A stretch of 64,000 nt of DNA from positions 6,076,001 through 6,140,000 of the forward strand of contig NZ_CP078145.1 in NCBI RefSeq assembly GCF_019222765.1, read 5' to 3'. Origin of the DNA: Nocardia iowensis (lineage in GTDB: Bacteria > Actinomycetota > Actinomycetes > Mycobacteriales > Mycobacteriaceae). Below the pieces are notes generated by a model that saw only the letters and a program-made list of their open reading frames with translations, ran no database searches and had not been told where the DNA came from. A program made the translations under genes and the position numbers. Numbering within the stretch: position 1 is the first letter of the stretch; every line of letters begins with the position of its first letter. This document shows, piece by piece, positions 46,792 to 55,569 of this stretch.

Positions 46792-47163
46792 TCAGGCGAC
46801 GTGGTCGGATACCTCGACGGTGAGGCTGTTCACCTCCGCGCGGAGTCGATCGCGCAGGTCGACGAGTGCGTCGATGCGCTCCTCGACGGAGGCGAGTCGG
46901 CGCTCGTACAGTTCGACCACCGCGGAGCAGGCGGGTACGCCGTCGAGATTCCGGGACAGGCAGGCACCGATCTGCCGGATGTCATCGGAGGTCAGGCCCG
47001 CGGCCAGGAGCATCCGTACATTGAGGACCTTGGTCACCTCGGCCGGACTGTATTCCCGGTAACCGTTGTCCCCGCGCTCGGCTTCGATCAGACCCTGCTC
47101 CTCGTAGTACCGCAGGGCCCTGGTGGTCGCACCGGTCCGCCGGGCAAGTTCGCCAATACGCAT
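46792..47163 (-). CDS. MerR family transcriptional regulator
   Basis: 123 residues: MRIGELARRTGATTRALRYY is the helix-turn-helix, followed by the wing DNGYREYSPAEV and a long C-terminal dimerisation helix (RRLASVEERIDALVDLRDRLR). There is a cysteine in the C-terminal half but no metal-site signature, so it probably senses an organic ligand. It is co-transcribed with the MFS exporter (26 bp gap) and very likely acts on the 19-bp-spacer promoter upstream of that gene. Confidence 0.88.
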   Translation of the reverse strand: MRIGELARRTGATTRALRYYEEQGLIEAERGDNGYREYSPAEVTKVLNVRMLLAAGLTSDDIRQIGACLSRNLDGVPACSAVVELYERRLASVEERIDALVDLRDRLRAEVNSLTVEVSDHVA

Positions 47164-47189
47164 CGCGTCCTCCGTCGATCACTCGCGGG

Positions 47190-48437
47190 CTAGGCCGTCT
47201 CCTCGACCAGGCTAGCTGTCGAAACGTCTGCGGTCCGGGGAGTTCCGCCGGTCCGGAAGGACAATGCGAAGATCGCGATCCCGAGCACACCCAATCCCGC
47301 GCTGGCCGTGAGCACCCCGGTGGCACCGCCCGCGGTCAACGCCGTGCCGCCGACCAGTCCGGCGATCGCGATGCCGACATACATGGCGCTGGTGTTGAGG
47401 GCGATGGCTTCCGTGGCCGAGTCACCCGCGACCTTCATCAGTCGCATCTGGCTCGGCGAGTTCAATGCCCATCCCGTGACGCCCCAGCAGGCGAACAGCA
47501 AGCCGACCACCACGATCGAAACCCTGCCGTCCCACAGCCAGCCCGCACCCGCCAGCAGTATCGTCGCCAGCACCTGCCCGGACAGCGCGATCATCAGCGT
47601 CTTCTCGGGCCCGAATCGGTCGGCTCCCCGGCCACCCAGCATCGCTCCCGCGATACCGGCGATGCCGAGCGCCGCGATGAGCGCACCCAGCGCGGTGGGA
47701 CCGGCCTTGGACAACGAGGCGGCGATCGGGCCGATGTAGACGAACGCCATCAGGCCGCTGGCGGCGGCGACGACCATGGCGATCAACCCCGCCACGACCG
47801 GCGTCCTGCGCAACGGAGACAGTCGCTGCCCGAGGGTCAGCGGCGCGGCCGCGTCCATCTTCGGCATGAAGATCGCGAGCCCGGCGGCGACCACCAGCGC
47901 GAGGCAGACGACGTACACCATGGTCGAGCGCCAGCCGAACGCACCGCCCAACCAGGTGCCGACCGGAACGCCGATAACCAGTGCGCCGGTCAGGCCGGTC
48001 GCCACGGTGCCCATGAAGCGGCCGATCTTGGCAGGTGGCGCCAGCGCCGCGGCGGTGGAGAACGCCGCCGGAGTCATCATCGACGCGGTGATCGCGGCGA
48101 GCACCCGGAAGATCATCAGCACCGGATAGTTGGGCGCGAGCGCCGCCCCGACGTTCATCAACGCGAACAGCAGCATTCCGGTGATCATCACCGCCCGTCG
48201 TGGCAGTCGGGCGGTGAGTACGGCCATCACCGGTGCGGCGACCGCGTAGGTCACCGAGAACACGGTGATCAGCTGACCGGCGGCAGCGGCGGAGACATCG
48301 AGGTCCGTCCCGATCTCCCGCAACACGCCCGCGATGACGAAGTCGTCGGTGCCGATAACGAAGGTGAGCAGCAGCAGACAGAGCAGCCACGGCGGGAGCG
48401 TGCGGTCGGCGACGGCCGACTTGGTGGAAGAGGTCAT
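47190..48437 (-). CDS. MFS exporter, DHA1 type (AraJ/Cml-like)
   Basis: A 415-residue transporter with about 12 membrane helices. LTFVIGTDDFVIAGVLREIG is the first helix; ARLPRRAVMITGML and GVPVGTWLGGAFGWR are motifs A and C of drug:H+ antiporters. The ATG at 48437 has no ribosome site but starts about 8 bp after the predicted -10 box, which fits a leaderless message. In the cluster it is the most likely product exporter or self-resistance pump. Confidence 0.87.
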   Translation of the reverse strand: MTSSTKSAVADRTLPPWLLCLLLLTFVIGTDDFVIAGVLREIGTDLDVSAAAAGQLITVFSVTYAVAAPVMAVLTARLPRRAVMITGMLLFALMNVGAALAPNYPVLMIFRVLAAITASMMTPAAFSTAAALAPPAKIGRFMGTVATGLTGALVIGVPVGTWLGGAFGWRSTMVYVVCLALVVAAGLAIFMPKMDAAAPLTLGQRLSPLRRTPVVAGLIAMVVAAASGLMAFVYIGPIAASLSKAGPTALGALIAALGIAGIAGAMLGGRGADRFGPEKTLMIALSGQVLATILLAGAGWLWDGRVSIVVVGLLFACWGVTGWALNSPSQMRLMKVAGDSATEAIALNTSAMYVGIAIAGLVGGTALTAGGATGVLTASAGLGVLGIAIFALSFRTGGTPRTADVSTASLVEETA

Positions 48438-48445
48438 GCAGCGAA

Positions 48446-48476
48446 GGTAGAACCTTGACGCTGGCGTCAAAGTCAA
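48446..48476 (-). promoter_or_regulatory. MerR-type promoter with operator in a 19-bp spacer
   Basis: On the minus strand TTGACT (48471-48476) and TCTACC (48446-48451) are separated by 19 bp, the long spacer that only MerR proteins can activate. The spacer holds a palindrome TTGACGC-TG-GCGTCAA, with ACC/AGT flanks adding three more near-symmetric positions (48452-48473). The -10 box ends 8 bp from the MFS start codon. Confidence 0.75.
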
Positions 48477-48505
48477 CCCTTTGCTCGATTCACCACGGCG
48501 CCAAC

Positions 48506-49879
48506 TCATTTGGCCACCGCGCCCAGCCTGCTCAGCAGCGGACCGGTCACGCCGGTGGTGACCAGCGCCATCAGCACCAGCAGCCCGAACAGCTCGGGTC
48601 CGATCAGACCCAGTGACAGCCCGATATCGAGCACCACCAACTCGGTGAGGCCACGACAGTTCATCAGCACGCCGAGAATCCAGGATTCGCGCCGCTCGAT
48701 GCCGAGCAACCGCCCGGCGCCGACGGTGCTGAGCACCTTGCTCGCCATCGCCACGACGACCAGCACCAGACACAAGAGCCACGCACCGGAATCACTCACC
48801 CCGCCCAACGAGGTCTTCAGTCCGACGGTGGCGAAGAACAGCGGCAGCATCAGCCACATCGTCAGTCCCTCGAGTCGATCGGCGAAACCGCGAACCACGG
48901 GTGACGATCTCGGCATCACCGCACCGGCCAAGAACGCGCCGAAGATCGCGTGCACGCCGATCCACTCCGTGCCCAGAGCCGATACCAGGATGCCGACCAG
49001 CAGCACCATGGACGCCACACTTCCCGCCCTGGCCTTTCCCAGCAGCCGCGCCAGCAGTGGCCGCACTACGAACACCAGCACCAGCCCGAAGGCGACCGTC
49101 AGCAGCACGGTGCGCACAACCGCGGTCGGCGAACCGTTGCGCACCTGCACGATCACCAATGTCAGCAAGCACCACGCGGTGATGTCGCCGACACCGGCGC
49201 AAGCCAATCCGAGCGCGCCGACGCGTGTACGCTGCAGATCTCGTTCGGTGAGAATCCTGGCCAAGACCGGAAAGGCCGTGATACTCAACGCCAACCCGCA
49301 GAACAACACGAACGGCACCGCGTCGACGGTCGCGGGCCGATAGGGCTCGAGCAGGGTAAGGCCCAGCACGGCGCCGGACAGGAACGGAATGGCGATCCCG
49401 GCGTGCCCGATGACCACCGCGGATCTGCTGCTGTGCCGCAGCGAATCCAGCGGAAGTTCCAGACCGACCAGGAACATGAAGAAGATGACGCCGAACTGTG
49501 CCAGCACGTCCAGCGACGGCACGATCACCGCGGGGAACAGCCACTGCTGCGCGTACGGTGCGGCCGCGCCGAACACGGTCGGCCCCAACAGAATTCCGGC
49601 CACCATCTCGCCGATCACTTTCGGCTGGCCCAGACTCGCCGCCACCGCCCCCAACGCGTGCGCAAGTAACACGATCACCGCCGCGGCCAGCAACAGCCGA
49701 TACAGCCGATGGGTGTCGGTCACCGTGGAGTCGACCGGCAACGGGTCGTGCGAGCCGGATGCGCCCCACACCTGGAAGGCGATGGCCGCGAGCGCAATCG
49801 GAACAATGACGAGGCCCAGGTAGCTCGCCGCCGCCCTGGCCCAGCTCCGGGAGTCGGATCGGTGTGCGAGTTGTGTCAT
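48506..49879 (-). CDS. cation/H+ antiporter (CPA2/KefB-type membrane domain)
   Basis: A 457-residue membrane protein with about 12-13 helices of the Na+/H+ exchanger family: GEMVAGILLGPTVFG, LDVLAQFGVIFFMFLVGLE, and the acidic GVHAIFGAFLAGA segment. No TrkA-N nucleotide-binding domain is attached. It starts 7 bp after the NAT gene stop in the same direction, so it belongs to the cluster operon and could assist self-resistance or pH/ion balance. The exact role is inference. Confidence 0.8.
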   Translation of the reverse strand: MTQLAHRSDSRSWARAAASYLGLVIVPIALAAIAFQVWGASGSHDPLPVDSTVTDTHRLYRLLLAAAVIVLLAHALGAVAASLGQPKVIGEMVAGILLGPTVFGAAAPYAQQWLFPAVIVPSLDVLAQFGVIFFMFLVGLELPLDSLRHSSRSAVVIGHAGIAIPFLSGAVLGLTLLEPYRPATVDAVPFVLFCGLALSITAFPVLARILTERDLQRTRVGALGLACAGVGDITAWCLLTLVIVQVRNGSPTAVVRTVLLTVAFGLVLVFVVRPLLARLLGKARAGSVASMVLLVGILVSALGTEWIGVHAIFGAFLAGAVMPRSSPVVRGFADRLEGLTMWLMLPLFFATVGLKTSLGGVSDSGAWLLCLVLVVVAMASKVLSTVGAGRLLGIERRESWILGVLMNCRGLTELVVLDIGLSLGLIGPELFGLLVLMALVTTGVTGPLLSRLGAVAK

Positions 49880-49886
49880 GGCCGAC

Positions 49887-50696
49887 CTAGTCCAGGATCG
49901 ACGGCGTCGACTGCCGGGCCAGCCCGAGCTCCAAGGCCGGCGCGATCTGGCCGTCGCCGTGCAGAATCCACGCCAGTGCGGCGCCGAACACCGGTCCACC
50001 GGGATCGAGGTCGGTCTCGGTGCGCTTGCCATCGGCGATCACCGCGAGCCGCCGCCCGGTCAGCAACACCTGGCCGGTCGCGGTGGCTTTGGAGCAGATC
50101 AGCTTGCGGGTGAACGGCGAGTCCGGCGAGGACTCGTGGAACTCACGGACACTGTCGAAGTCCCGCCACGAGCGCGGTACCGGCCACAACGCGGTGCGGA
50201 ACATCGGCACCTCCGCGCCGTCGGCCTCCGCGCGCAGCACGACACGGTGCGCACCCGCGAGCTGGATCCGATAGGTGACACCGGAAAGGCTTTGCGGTTG
50301 CGTGCTGTCCCACCGCAACGGTTCCAGGTAGGAGAATCCGCCGAAGCCGACGTCGACCAACCACGTCAGCGAGTCGGCCTCGACCAACAACAGCGGGTGA
50401 TCGACACCCTCGACGAACCCGTCGCGATAGGCCACCTCGGCGGCGATCAGGGTGACCGCGAAGCCCAGTTCGCCGAGCAGCTGGCCGAAGGAACGGTTGA
50501 GCTCGAAGCACAGGCCGCCGCGCGACCGATCGACGATCTTGTCCCGGATCACGTCGTCAGCGGTGCCGAGCGGGCTGCCGCGAAGGATGTCGAGATTCTC
50601 GAACGGCACCGCCATCAAATGTCGTCGCTGCAATTCCGGCAGCCCAACGGTTTCCGAGCAGCCGATGCGCCGCAGGTACGCCTGCGTCGCGGTCAT
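49887..50696 (-). CDS. arylamine N-acetyltransferase-like enzyme
   Basis: A 269-residue NAT protein with the complete catalytic triad: Cys63 in RGGLCFELN, His100 in VDHPLLLVE, Asp115 in LVDVGFGG. NATs move an acyl group from CoA to aromatic amines. In Streptomyces griseus a NAT acetylates 2-aminophenols including 3,4-AHBA, the precursor made here. It could protect the producer by acetylation, or form an amide as RifF-like NATs do. Its ATG overlaps the fusion gene's stop. Confidence 0.92.
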   Translation of the reverse strand: MTATQAYLRRIGCSETVGLPELQRRHLMAVPFENLDILRGSPLGTADDVIRDKIVDRSRGGLCFELNRSFGQLLGELGFAVTLIAAEVAYRDGFVEGVDHPLLLVEADSLTWLVDVGFGGFSYLEPLRWDSTQPQSLSGVTYRIQLAGAHRVVLRAEADGAEVPMFRTALWPVPRSWRDFDSVREFHESSPDSPFTRKLICSKATATGQVLLTGRRLAVIADGKRTETDLDPGGPVFGAALAWILHGDGQIAPALELGLARQSTPSILD

Positions 50697-52351
50697 CGGT
50701 CCACCTGGAGTTGCGCATACAGCGGCCGGAGTTCCTGTTGGCCGAGCGCCATGACATCCACCAGCGACGGACCCGGCTCCTGTTGTGCCCGGGGGTGGGT
50801 CGACAGCGCGGGCAGGCTCATTTGAAAGCGCTGAAAGCTCTCGACGAACGGCTTGCGCAGGGTCTGATACTCGGCGATACGCGCCCGATCACCTTGTGCC
50901 AGTGCCTGATCCATCACCTCGCCGAGCAGCACGGCGTCCTGCAGCGACATGTTGAGCCCCTGACCGCCGAGGGAATGCATGCCGTGTGCGCTGTCGCCAA
51001 GCAGCACCAGATTCTCCCGATACCAGATCCGGGGTTGCGTCACGTGGTGCCGGACCACGGTGACCTGATCCCAGCTCGTGACCCCGCCGAGCACATCGGC
51101 GAGGGCGGGTACTGCGGCCACCAGTCGGCCGGTGAGCCGGCCGACGTCACCGACGCCATGCCCCTCGGCCTCCTCAGCTGTCCCGAGCCACAGGACTACC
51201 TGCTCGTCGCCCGCGATCGGCACGGTCCACGCATTCGCCCCCGGCCGCCGGTGGACGATCATCTCCGCGGGCGAACCCGCTGGACGTGGCGCGAGCAACT
51301 GCAGCAGCGGCCGATCGAACTCGAACACCTCGGCTTCGATGCCGGCCATCTCCCGGATCGAGGAGAACTTTCCATCCGAAGCGACCACATAGTGGCAGTC
51401 GACCCCGAACTCCTCGGTCTGGATGCCGTAGCCGCCACCGTTGTCGGTCAAGCCCGTCACGGTGACGCCGCCGCGAGTACGAATCCGCGGCTGCTCGGCC
51501 ACCGCGTCCATCAGAACGCCGTTCAGCACCGCGAGGGGCACGCTGAGTGCGAACGGAAACGCGCACTCCGGGACATCGTCGTACTTCCAACCTGTGATAG
51601 ATCCGTCCGAACCGTGCTCGGACATGCCCAGGACCTGCTGACCCTCGGCGAGCAGTTTCTCGAGCAGCCCGAGTCGGGCGAGGATCTGCAGCGTCGGTGG
51701 CTGGAGCAACGGCGCCAACGGCGGCCCACCCCGCAGTTGTTCGCGCTTCTCCAGAACGAGCGTGTCGTGCCCCCGCCGCGCGAGGAGCAGGGCGAGGAGC
51801 AGGCCCGCGGGCCCGCCGCCGATCACGCAGACATCCGTGGTCATTGGTGACGAAGACAAGGTGACACTCCTGGGTGATTCGAAAAGGGCGCCGGCCAGGA
51901 AGCCGCCACGGTGGAACACCAGTGGCGGGACAGCCGAGTCGCCGGGATGCGCGGCGACGACGCGACCCACCAGCAGGCTGTGATCGCCGGCGGGATACAC
52001 GGTGTCGAGCTGACACTCGATGGTGGACAGCGCATCCGCGACGAGCGGCACGCCGCCCACTCCGCGCACGCCACCGAGCAGATGCACGATGTCCGGACCG
52101 TCGGGACGATGTGCGGTCGCGAACAGCTCGACGATCCATTGCTGGTCGGCCGTCAAAAAGTTCACCGCGAACCGCCCCTGAGCCATCAGCGATGGGAGGA
52201 TGCGCGCATTGTTGTGCACGCTCACCACCATCAGCGCCGGGTCGAGGGACGCCGAGAAGACCGAGTTCACGACCATGGCGGCCGCATCGCAGGTGAGCAG
52301 CGCGACTCCGGTCGGCACCGCACGCATCGCGCGCCTCAGTTCGCCTGCCAT
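50693..52351 (-). CDS. flavin reductase-FAD monooxygenase fusion
   Basis: 552 residues in one frame. The first ~170 form an FMN/FAD reductase of the HpaC/ActVB type (RRAMRAVPTGVALLTC, VNFLTADQQ, YPAGDHSLLVGRV, PLVFHRGGF). After a short linker, residue ~178 onward is a group A flavoprotein hydroxylase: GGGPAGLLLALLLARRG, then GDSAHGMHSLGGQGLNMSLQ. Group A enzymes normally reduce their own flavin, so the attached reductase is odd. It may supply reduced flavin to the halogenase. Translation is coupled to the ligase gene by a one-base stop/start overlap. Confidence 0.88.
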   Translation of the reverse strand: MAGELRRAMRAVPTGVALLTCDAAAMVVNSVFSASLDPALMVVSVHNNARILPSLMAQGRFAVNFLTADQQWIVELFATAHRPDGPDIVHLLGGVRGVGGVPLVADALSTIECQLDTVYPAGDHSLLVGRVVAAHPGDSAVPPLVFHRGGFLAGALFESPRSVTLSSSPMTTDVCVIGGGPAGLLLALLLARRGHDTLVLEKREQLRGGPPLAPLLQPPTLQILARLGLLEKLLAEGQQVLGMSEHGSDGSITGWKYDDVPECAFPFALSVPLAVLNGVLMDAVAEQPRIRTRGGVTVTGLTDNGGGYGIQTEEFGVDCHYVVASDGKFSSIREMAGIEAEVFEFDRPLLQLLAPRPAGSPAEMIVHRRPGANAWTVPIAGDEQVVLWLGTAEEAEGHGVGDVGRLTGRLVAAVPALADVLGGVTSWDQVTVVRHHVTQPRIWYRENLVLLGDSAHGMHSLGGQGLNMSLQDAVLLGEVMDQALAQGDRARIAEYQTLRKPFVESFQRFQMSLPALSTHPRAQQEPGPSLVDVMALGQQELRPLYAQLQVDR

Positions 52352-53649
52352 CAGTAGTAGATCACCGCCCGGCTCCAGTCCTCGTCCGCCGCGAAGAGGT
52401 TCTTCGGTTTGACGAACTCGGTGGCCGAGGCCAGCGTCTGCGGCGGGACGAGCGTGCCGGTCGATACCCCGGTCACCGTGCAGTCGACACCGTGGTGCGC
52501 CTGGACCTCGGCGGTCAGTTCGGCACACGCCGCGGCTCGCTGGTCGTCCGGGACCTCGATCTCGAGCTCGAGGCGTGCGGAGGTGGCGCGTCCGCGCCAG
52601 AACAGCACGTTCCGTTCGACAGGTAGGCCGAAGACGAGCTGTTCGACGTCATGCTGCGCGATCCGGACGTCGCCTATCGGATATCCCGCGGCCGAGCGGC
52701 CCAGCACCTGGATGGTGGGCAGCTGCCATCCGCAGGGGCAGTCCTCGGCCGTGATGACGACCGTGTCTTCGAGGTCGTAGCGCACCAACGGCATCGCCGC
52801 GCGGTAGAGGGTGGTGATCACCAGCCGCCCGCGCCCCTCCCGCGCGCTGACACCGGTTTCCGGGTCGTACACCTCGGCCAGAAACCGATCTGCCCACAGG
52901 TGCAGCCGCCCGGCCGAACACTCCCCCGCGAGGCTGCCGGTCTCGGTGGAACCGTAGTCCTGAAGGACGGGGGTCCCGCCCCACAGTTGCTGTATCCGGG
53001 ACCGTCGCGCCGGTGTCAACGGCTCACCGGCGAGTAGAAATCCCCGCAGCGCCGGAAAGTCCTGTTCCGGGCGCAACCCTGCTGCTCGCGCGGCCGCGGC
53101 CCATAGCAGGCACTCGCTCGGCAGGCACCAGGCGACCGAGATCGACAGGTCGCGCAGCGCACGGATCACTCGCGAATACGGCATGACCAGCGAGCGATTG
53201 TCCGCAGGCACCACCGTGGCCCCGCACAGCCGCGCGGCCTGATGGGCTTGGTGCGCGGTAGTCAGCATCGAGTAGGGCGTGCGCACCATGACGGTGTCCG
53301 ACGGCCGCAGTCCGATGGCGCTGCGCGCGAAGCGATCGATGACGTCGTGCCAGTCCCGTTCGGTGAAGTACGACGGTGTCGGCTCACCGGAGGTCCCACT
53401 CGATTCGTGGTAGGTCGCGAGCTCCCGTTTGTCGACGGCCAGCATGCCCCACGGATAGCTCTCGCGCAGATGCTGTTTGGTGGTCAACGGCATCGCGGAA
53501 AGGTCGGCCGGATCCGGCCCGGTGCCGTAGAACGGCGAGCGACGGGCCATTTCGAGTGCCTCAGGAAGGCGCTTGTCCTGGAGTTGATACAGCTCGTCCA
53601 GCGATCCCCACTGCCCCAGTTGTGGCAGCGCGGGCGATGTTTCGTTCAT
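52351..53649 (-). CDS. PaaK-like adenylating ligase, candidate benzoxazole-forming partner
   Basis: A 432-residue adenylate-forming enzyme of the phenylacetate-CoA ligase type: ATP motif YHESSGTSGEPTPSY, aromatic site LQDYGSTETG, AMP motif YDLEDTV, and a CPCGW cysteine pair near EDC. It likely activates 3,4-AHBA or a derivative as an adenylate/thioester. It overlaps the amidohydrolase stop by ATGA. A coupled ligase and amidohydrolase next to aminophenol genes is the arrangement of NatL2/NatAM in nataxazole biosynthesis, which joins two units into a benzoxazole. Confidence 0.87.
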   Translation of the reverse strand: MNETSPALPQLGQWGSLDELYQLQDKRLPEALEMARRSPFYGTGPDPADLSAMPLTTKQHLRESYPWGMLAVDKRELATYHESSGTSGEPTPSYFTERDWHDVIDRFARSAIGLRPSDTVMVRTPYSMLTTAHQAHQAARLCGATVVPADNRSLVMPYSRVIRALRDLSISVAWCLPSECLLWAAAARAAGLRPEQDFPALRGFLLAGEPLTPARRSRIQQLWGGTPVLQDYGSTETGSLAGECSAGRLHLWADRFLAEVYDPETGVSAREGRGRLVITTLYRAAMPLVRYDLEDTVVITAEDCPCGWQLPTIQVLGRSAAGYPIGDVRIAQHDVEQLVFGLPVERNVLFWRGRATSARLELEIEVPDDQRAAACAELTAEVQAHHGVDCTVTGVSTGTLVPPQTLASATEFVKPKNLFAADEDWSRAVIYY

Positions 53650-54410
53650 CCGTCGGTCTCTCCTGTCAGTCGGCAGGTGTTCTGCCAGGCCACCCGTCGC
53701 CAGTCGTCCTCGGACAGGTCGAGCACCCGGTACTTGGCGAGCTCGACATCGGGGTGTTGCAGCGGGTACTCGGTTCCGAACAGAACCCGGTCGGCACCGA
53801 GTCGGTCGAGTGCGGTTTTGACCACGAACGTGAAGCCGCCCGAGGTCTCGAAGACCACGTTGGGCCGCGGCTTGATCAAGTCGATGCCGTACAGATCGAG
53901 ATCGCCGACACCCGCGTGGCCGAGGACGAATTCGACAGCCGGGAACCGTTCCGCCAGGGTGACGAGGGCGGCGACCCCGAAGCCCGGCCGCTGCACACAG
54001 TGCAGGTAGACGCCGTGGCCGAACCCCTCGGCCTGCTCGACCAGCGCGATCGTGCGCTCGTCGAGCAGGCCGACTCCGTGCACGGAGGGCGCGAGTTTCA
54101 GCCCACGGAAGTGTCGACCGTGTGCGCGGTAGTCCGCACCGCCGCGATGCGGATTGGCGAAGAAGAACGGCACCAGTCGCCCGCCGGACCGGTCGCAGCC
54201 GGCCAGCACCGCGTCGTTGTCGGCATCGGTCGCCACGTAGCCACCCTCGATGAGCTGCCGAGACAGCTGGTCGGGGGTGATCGCGCCGCCGGCAACGACG
54301 ACGGCGCGGTCGATCCGGCACCGGTCCATCGTCTCGATGAGCCGAGCAACAGCCTCCGGGCCGGGAGCCAGGTGCGCGTGGGCGTCGAATACGCGCTGAC
54401 GCGGTGTCAT
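53646..54410 (-). CDS. amidohydrolase-2 family protein, candidate benzoxazole cyclase
   Basis: A 254-residue TIM-barrel protein of the Amidohydro_2/ACMSD type: HxH metal motif at His11-Ala-His13, GLKLAPSVHG, YLHCVQRPG, FVLGHAGVGD, and FGTEYPLQHPD near the end. The last usually reads T-D-Y-P in hydrolases; here the acid is Glu. In NatAM-type proteins this fold carries out dehydrative ring closure of an aminophenol amide or ester to a benzoxazole. ATG 54410 begins 10 bp after the GriH-type gene. Confidence 0.85.
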   Translation of the reverse strand: MTPRQRVFDAHAHLAPGPEAVARLIETMDRCRIDRAVVVAGGAITPDQLSRQLIEGGYVATDADNDAVLAGCDRSGGRLVPFFFANPHRGGADYRAHGRHFRGLKLAPSVHGVGLLDERTIALVEQAEGFGHGVYLHCVQRPGFGVAALVTLAERFPAVEFVLGHAGVGDLDLYGIDLIKPRPNVVFETSGGFTFVVKTALDRLGADRVLFGTEYPLQHPDVELAKYRVLDLSEDDWRRVAWQNTCRLTGETDG

Positions 54411-54420
54411 GGTCCCGGGC

Positions 54421-55527
54421 TCACTTCTCCAGGCAGAATTCATCGATCGGGTAACCGACGTGACGGTCCTCGCTGGGCAGGTAGCCCAGCACTTTGTCAC
54501 CAGGGCGGAGTTCGGTGCTGTTGAGCACCGCCCCGCCCGGGCCGAGCACCCGCACGTGCCAGTCGTCCTGCAGGATCAGGTTGACCTGCTGCCCGTTGGG
54601 CGCCTCGGCATCGATGGAAATCAGCGGCCGCGACTCGATTTTCACCCGGCCGACGGTGACCATTCTGGTCTGGCCCTTGATGTCCACCGCCAAAACCTTG
54701 CTGCCCGAACGTAACTCGCTGAGGTAGTTGGTGCGCTCATCCTTGGACAGCGTGTAGGAATGGATCGCGCCCGCATTCACCCGGAACGGCCTGGTCGGCA
54801 TGTACGGCAGCGGGTGGGTCTCGCTGACGCACAGGATCATTCCCTTGGAGTGCGATCCGACCAGGATGCCTTCGTCCTCGCGAAAGTGCGTGCAGGTGTC
54901 CACGCAGGCACGCTCGCCCATGCCGATGTGAGCGGTCGACACGACTTCCAGCTCGACCAAATCCAGATTCGGCGTGGTGGTCTGCACGGCCGACTTGAGC
55001 CGGGCAGCGTCGCCGACGGTCTCGGGGGCCATCATCACCCCATCCGAACCGTGCTCGAGAACACCGAAGATGATCTCGGCCTCTTCCACATCCTGCGCGA
55101 CGGTGATCAGGCTGCCAGTGGACCGCGCGGCGGCCGCGATCACGATCTCCAACGGGATCTTGGTTGGATCACGGAACAGCAGCAAGCTCCACTCCTCCGC
55201 GCGCGCGGACTGACACGCGTCCTCCAGCGTGGCCGCGTCCACGATCTCCACGAAGCGGCCGAACTCGATGTGCGGATGCTTCAGTGCCAGTTCCGCCGTC
55301 GTCACACCGTGCGCCGCGGGGTCGATGACGACCACGGTGGCGTTGCCGAAGTCCTCGGGCAACTGCTTGTGTTGTGGGAACAGGATTTTCGTCACCGTCG
55401 GGGGCAGGTCGGCCAGGTCGGCGGCGTCGTCGGCGACGATGCCGTCGATGCGGTGGTGCAGGGCTTCCTGGATCACCGCGGCCTTGATCTCGCCGAGCGA
55501 ACGGATGTCGAGCCAGCTGAGCTTCAT
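54421..55527 (-). CDS. GriH-type 3-amino-4-hydroxybenzoate synthase (dehydroquinate synthase II homologue)
   Basis: A 368-residue archaeal-type dehydroquinate synthase homologue. MKLSWLDIRSLGEIKAAVIQ begins it; GVMMAPETVGDAARL, GERACVDTCTHFREDEGILVGS and the C-terminal ADIKGQTRMV-like region are characteristic. In Streptomyces griseus, GriH turns the GriI product (a C7 amino-dihydroxy-oxo phosphate) into 3,4-AHBA. The ATG has GGAG upstream. It follows the GriI-type aldolase by 42 bp, as in grixazone and related clusters. Confidence 0.93.
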   Translation of the reverse strand: MKLSWLDIRSLGEIKAAVIQEALHHRIDGIVADDAADLADLPPTVTKILFPQHKQLPEDFGNATVVVIDPAAHGVTTAELALKHPHIEFGRFVEIVDAATLEDACQSARAEEWSLLLFRDPTKIPLEIVIAAAARSTGSLITVAQDVEEAEIIFGVLEHGSDGVMMAPETVGDAARLKSAVQTTTPNLDLVELEVVSTAHIGMGERACVDTCTHFREDEGILVGSHSKGMILCVSETHPLPYMPTRPFRVNAGAIHSYTLSKDERTNYLSELRSGSKVLAVDIKGQTRMVTVGRVKIESRPLISIDAEAPNGQQVNLILQDDWHVRVLGPGGAVLNSTELRPGDKVLGYLPSEDRHVGYPIDEFCLEK

Positions 55528-55569
55528 GTCATTTCTCCAAATGTTTTGCGGCAAGGGGTTTGTGGGTGA

